A stretch of DNA of 64,000 nt, from NCBI GenBank assembly GCA_031308135.1, contig JAHLJT010000631.1:147876580-147940579 (forward strand). Reading direction: 5' to 3'. Position 1 is the first letter of the stretch. Every line of letters starts with the position of its first letter. A program made the position numbers and the translations under genes. Of the stretch, positions 59,776-64,000 are shown piece after piece. The notes under the pieces are model-generated. The model did not search any database and was not told the DNA's origin. It was given only the letters and a program-made list of their open reading frames with translations. The DNA is from Acheta domesticus (lineage: Eukaryota > Arthropoda > Insecta > Orthoptera > Gryllidae).

Positions 59776-60330
59776 TCACATCCACAAAATTCGAACAAGG
59801 AAACAAAATTCAGTTCTTGGAGAATTCTCATTTTGTAACAGAGCGATTAGAGATTGGAACAGTTAACCCGCAGCAACTTTCAAGACCTTTCCTCCAAGTG
59901 ATCGTAGTTTTAGAAATAAGTTAGAACAAGCTGATAGTTATAGATGTTAAATGATTAACTAAGTGATGTGAAGTGTGGTGAAATGCTGGTTCATGTAATC
60001 CAATACAAAACAGTGTAGTGCAGTGAAGTGTAGTGAACGTGATAAAAGCTTTTTTTCAATCTAATTTAGCCAATATCTATGTGGTTCATACTGATTTTTA
60101 TTATCACTAACATATAATTGTTGTATATCATTGTAAAGTTGAAATAATTGTCATAACACTTAATATTAGCGATAGTTTGATTACTGCGTCGTATTGTATT
60201 ATACTTTTTTTATTATTTTGTTATTATTATTGTATTATTATTGTTATGTATTATTGTTATATATGTATTATTATATTATTATTGTAAATGTATTTTTCTT
60301 CATTTCAACAAAACTGTATTTGGCATTGGC
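59774..60330 (+). pseudogene. 3' scrap of a CR1-like LINE
   Basis: The frame reads DHIHKIRTRKQNSVLGEF, then FSFCNRAIRDWNS, a stop, and PAATFKTFPPSDRSFRNKLE. FSF-X-NR-X4-WN-X-LPA followed by FRN/KL is the usual C-terminal end of CR1/Jockey-group ORF2. It is followed by a GTGCAGTGAAGTGTAGTG-type stretch and ATT runs, like the 3' UTR at 47441-47875. The rest of ORF2 is absent: a 5'-truncated insertion. Confidence 0.6.
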
Positions 60331-62215
60331 GTGCGGTGATAGTTTTAGTAGGGTCCAAGGTATAAAAAACGTAAAACAGTTAAAGATGATGAATAACAAA
60401 ATGTGAATATTAACCCGGGCGTCTTGCATACGAACGTAAATGATCACCCGGGAGTAAACGGATCCCAGGGAAAATTTCTTTGGCTAAATGCCTTCGAACA
60501 TTATAAACAAATATAATCCGATAATCCGGTATTTATGTGACTTACAACTTAACCTTCTTTATCGAGTAATTAGTTATTTAAAATTATTAACAAATTTTTA
60601 AAATCCATCAATACATTAAAACATATTTTTTCTTTCATAAAATGAAAAATAAGTTCGTAAACTTTAATATACGGTGAATGTTAATTTGAAAATGTTGGGG
60701 GTCACTAATGAGCAGTGGACAAACAATTAAAGTAGCGAACCCTCAATAAACCTACGATACTCAGGACACTAAACTACTAGGAGCTCTTATACCAGGAAAA
60801 CAAAGGAATACAAGAGAAAGCTCAAACACATTGTAGAGTAAATGTTTAACAGTATATTATCTTAAAATTACAATTTACTATCTACAATCTTAATCAAACA
60901 AAGCTGGTAAAATTTATATTTATATATTTATATTTATTATTTATTTATAATATTTCTTCATGGAGGTGAAGAATAACATTTAAACAATTCTTACATCCCT
61001 TAAAGACAACTAAAATTAAACACAGCAATGAACAAACAGTACTTCAATCACTGGACAGACCTCAACCCTGGCCTCACATTCACCACACCAAAAACATGCC
61101 GTACACACGTGGTGCCTGTCCACAGTCATCCGATATGGAGTTGGAACAATCACTTCAAACCAGCTGGCATGCTCAGACGGCAAATCTCAGTGGTGCAATC
61201 ACAACCAAGTTGCACGAGGCCATCACACCACGCGGCCACGTGGCGGCGTTCTGCAAACATCTCAAAGAAAATCAAAGAGTTTCATTGCTAAAGCAAGACA
61301 TCGGTATTTCTTACAACCATCTCCGAACTGACTGGGGAACTGATGTGACTGACAGGGGAATCTTAATATGTTTTATATATATAACGGCTGACGCGTAACA
61401 GTTTGATGCGTAGTTCTTGGTAAGGGGGAGGGGGGGTCGGATCCCGAGAATTTTAAGTGTTGCAGCTGGGTTGCGCTGAGGAAACGTGTTGTGACATGTT
61501 CTTCCGTTAAACAGGAATTGCAACACAGACATTGGAAAGAGCTTGCGAGATTGCGAAGTGCTTCAATAAAGAGAATAAAATAAAGTATGCATATGGTAAC
61601 TTGTTCCAACATGAATTTTGCGACTGGGGTTTAACGGACATTATGAATAGTCCACCACACAAGGTCACGCAACGCTCCACCAGCACACGCACGCCCGGGG
61701 AAGGGAATGGGAGGGATCTTATTTGAAGATACGAAACAGTATTCCAAATATTCACAAAACCATTGCAGTTTTTTCCTGAACTGTGCTTTCCAACCTTCCG
61801 CATTTTCAGATTTTCGTCTTTCTTTGATTGAAGGAATTAAAGGATGGAAAATAAGGATTTGTCATAGGTTTGTATTGTAATAAAATTGTTTATAACTTCA
61901 ACTCCATTTAATGGGGTTTCATAAGATACGTATTAATGGGATCATGAAACAAAGCACAATAAGAATAAATAATTAAGACTACAAACAAATATTGCATATT
62001 TTGGGCAAACAATTTCAATGTTAAAAAGAATATAATAATAACTTAGGGATAGAAATAATCTTATTTCAATACATACTACTTATGACAAAACCGTATTTTC
62101 AGTCCCTAAGAGTCACAAAATATCTGAAAATGGGTCAGGATGGAAAGGAAAGTTCAGGAAAAAATGCAACCGTTTTGTGAATATTTTTCGTATCCTCAAG
62201 TACTAAAATCCCTTC
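60331..62215. other. Unassigned spacer
   Basis: AT-rich, with a less AT-rich part at 61030-61730 that opens frames of 60-100 codons on both strands. None has a recognisable domain and none is supported as a gene. Confidence 0.4.
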
Positions 62216-62282
62216 TCTTCCTCGACCCCGCGTTTGTTTTCAACCACCAAGCCCTGACCTAGGTCAGAGCATAGGGGGAGCC

Positions 62283-63692
62283 ATGGCGCTCCTCTACAAC
62301 ACAGCCGAACTGGAAGTCACCTACAGCAACAACCAACACGGGGATCAACACGTCCTCGCAGATTCATCAGGCACCTCCCTCATTCACATCAATGGACCCA
62401 GCCAGAACCCGCAGGCAACAATCCCCGAACATGGAAACGGTACCGCAGTCATCGACCCAACACAAGGCTCCAGTAAGGTCAGTCGTATCGACGCGGCCAG
62501 CGGCCTGCCTTGCGGCCAAGCAAGCCACGACCACGGGGACAGTATCCCCCTAGGCGGTCCATCAAAAAAAACATCCAGTGGTAGTGAATATAATGTACCT
62601 GTTAGTAATAGATATGCTCCTCTTGAAAATAATAGTGACCAAGACAAAAGATTCAACTATCTAGACGACGAGGAAACACACGAAGTCCAGAATATAAAAA
62701 TACCCCCATATTTGTGAAAGATATTCCGAACATTAATAATTTCAACAAAGAGATTAAAAAGCAAATTACCACCCAATTCACCTCAGATACGGTTAACAAT
62801 AAAATAAAGTTATCCTTCAAGTACATTACGGACTTTAGAAAGGCTATTAAATATCTATTAAGCACAAATAGACAATTCCATACTTACAAGGATCCTATGA
62901 ACAAGAAATTCTCAGTAGTTTTCAAAAACATTCATCAGTCGGTAACTCAGCAAGAGATATACGAAGATTTGATTACAAAATACCCTTCATTGATCAGTGT
63001 CACAAGATTATACAAAGACAATATCCCCATTCCGGTTATTGCAGCAGAGTTTGACGGACAACAAAGTAAAAGTGCTAAAAATTAATGCAATTTGTAATCT
63101 GTGTGTCAAAACTGAAAAAAGACGTAAACCAAATGTCCCAATACAATGTTTAAGGTGTCTGGACTTTGGCCATACAAGAAATAACTGTAATAATGAAATT
63201 GTATGTGCATTCTGTGCAAAAGACCATTACACGGTAAATTGTCCACAAAAAAACTTAACTCCAACATGTCACAACTGCAAGGGCCCGCACCGTGCGGACA
63301 TTCGGTCCGCAGAATGTAATTATTTAAAAAATATTTCAAACAGCAACAAAAGCAACCCTAAACCTACTACTTCCCAGGAAAATTCAAACACCAATACCTC
63401 CGCCTATGCACTCACACAACGCAATTTTCCTAATCTTCGATCTAATCGAACCATACCAAACTTCACGTATCAAGAAAACCCAACCACAAACCAGCATAAC
63501 AATCAAAACACACACCAAAATGTAAATAATAACAATAATAATAACAACACTAACTCAATAATGCACACTATAGTCAACAGCATTATAAATTATTTAATGG
63601 ACATAATTGATAGTATCATTCCAACCATAATAAACAATATTCAAAATTCAATCACATCTTACTTTAATAACAATAATGCCAGAACAGTGTAA
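62283..63692 (+). pseudogene. Jockey-type LINE ORF1 (gag-like, CCHC knuckles)
   Basis: ATG at 62283 opens a 144-codon N-terminal part rich in Ser, Gly and Asn. At a run of five C (62703-62707) the frame breaks; one frame over, PIFVKDIPNINNFNKEIKK continues (to 63085), with the pre-CCHC box FSVVFKNIHQSVTQQEIYED. A second shift near 63045-63070 leads to the 62997-63692 frame with three Cys-rich knuckles: CLRCLDFGHTRNNC, CAFCAKDHYTVNC and CHNCKGPHRADIRSAEC, then an Asn-rich tail. This is the ORF1 layout of Jockey-clade LINEs, whose product coats the RNA. Only two small shifts separate it from an intact ORF. Its TAA (63690-63692) overlaps the ORF2 start. Confidence 0.85.
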
Positions 63693-64000
63693 TAAAGAAT
63701 TAATCCTACTAAACTGGAACGCTAATAACATATCAAATAAAAAAAACGAACTAAAATATTTCCTAAATGATAAAGGAATACAAATCGCATGCATAACTGA
63801 AACGCACCTCAGCGCAGACAAGACATTCAACATACCTGGATTTAAAGTAATAAGAGAAGATCAAAAAGGGGGAGGAGTACTCATACTCGTTGAAAAATCA
63901 ATTCCATATATGATAACAAGCACACCTCACACACCAGGGTTAGAAACAATTGCTATTAAAATCCCTATAAATAAAAGAACCATAATATCAGCGTATAAAC
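63676..64000 (+). CDS. Jockey-type LINE ORF2, endonuclease start (runs off the window)
   Basis: ATG at 63676 opens a frame that stays open for 108 codons to the window end: LILLNWNANNISNKKNEL, IQIACITETHLSADKTF, GFKVIREDQKGGGVLILVEK, then ETIAIKIPINKRTIISAY. The N-W-N-A-N start, the TETHL box with its catalytic Glu and the GGGVLI box are those of LINE APE-type endonucleases. The start lies 17 bases before the end of the ORF1 stop codon, the usual overlapping arrangement in Jockey elements. No lesion is visible in the part present, so this may be a young copy; RT should follow downstream. Confidence 0.85.
   Translation, partial: MPEQCNKELILLNWNANNISNKKNELKYFLNDKGIQIACITETHLSADKTFNIPGFKVIREDQKGGGVLILVEKSIPYMITSTPHTPGLETIAIKIPINKRTIISAYK

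Noticed and set aside
60950..61803. Possible host gene from overlapping 60-100 codon frames
   Set aside because: Frames occur on both strands, share no motif with known families and show no splice or codon structure I could support.

Overview
This window is repeat-rich animal DNA, almost certainly from an arthropod and probably an insect. The evidence is a low-GC background, tRNA-derived SINE-like heads, several LINE clades, FB-like and hAT DNA transposons, Gypsy-type LTR elements, and GT-AG introns in the one interrupted coding region. I found no convincing host gene, no rRNA, no functional tRNA and no prokaryotic features. The species cannot be named from this sequence.

The main structural fact is that 7065-25416 and 25517-43833 are the same ~18.35 kb sequence in direct order, separated by exactly 100 N. 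The match runs to the gap edge on both sides, so this looks like two contigs whose ends overlap but were not merged, not a real tandem duplication. Everything from the middle of the first DNA transposon to the hAT transposase is therefore listed twice (copy A, then copy B).

Layout of the underlying single locus: (1) 1-5113, mostly unassigned, with a decayed TE-associated ORF (1820-2525), a TG/AG microsatellite and a solo LTR (3753-4210). (2) A LINE of the R2/R4-Dong type (restriction-like endonuclease) is broken into three pieces by two DNA transposons. One is an AT-rich element with ~400 bp inverted ends (5354-9516). The other is a 7.7 kb MULE with long terminal arms made of ~168 bp tandem repeats and a 9 bp target duplication (10711-18440 in A, 29158-36881 in B). 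The MULE carries a broken gene joining a transposase tail, a Cys/His zinc module and a USP-like cysteine-peptidase domain. (3) A CR1/L2-like LINE whose ORF1 starts with a degenerate 2A-like motif (20472 in A, 38910 in B) is split by a 4.9 kb hAT element (39324-44223) with an 8 bp target duplication. The hAT contains an antisense LTR-retrotransposon remnant with a retropepsin ORF and a 602-codon transposase that is open only in copy B. The CR1-like LINE resumes at 44232 and ends near 47875.

Downstream: a Gypsy-type element with 5' LTR, PBS, gag, protease, RT and RNase H but no integrase (47889-~51360); a nearly full-length LINE with an APE-type endonuclease (~51400-57048); an unassigned stretch with MITE-like ends; a 3' scrap of another CR1-like LINE (59774-60330); and the 5' half of a Jockey-type LINE (62283-64000) whose ORF2 runs off the end of the window.

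The genes do not form a cellular pathway. They record successive insertions, ordered by nesting: LINEs first, then the DNA transposons into them, and the LTR remnant inside the hAT. The most unusual content is the protease-bearing, FB-like MULE.
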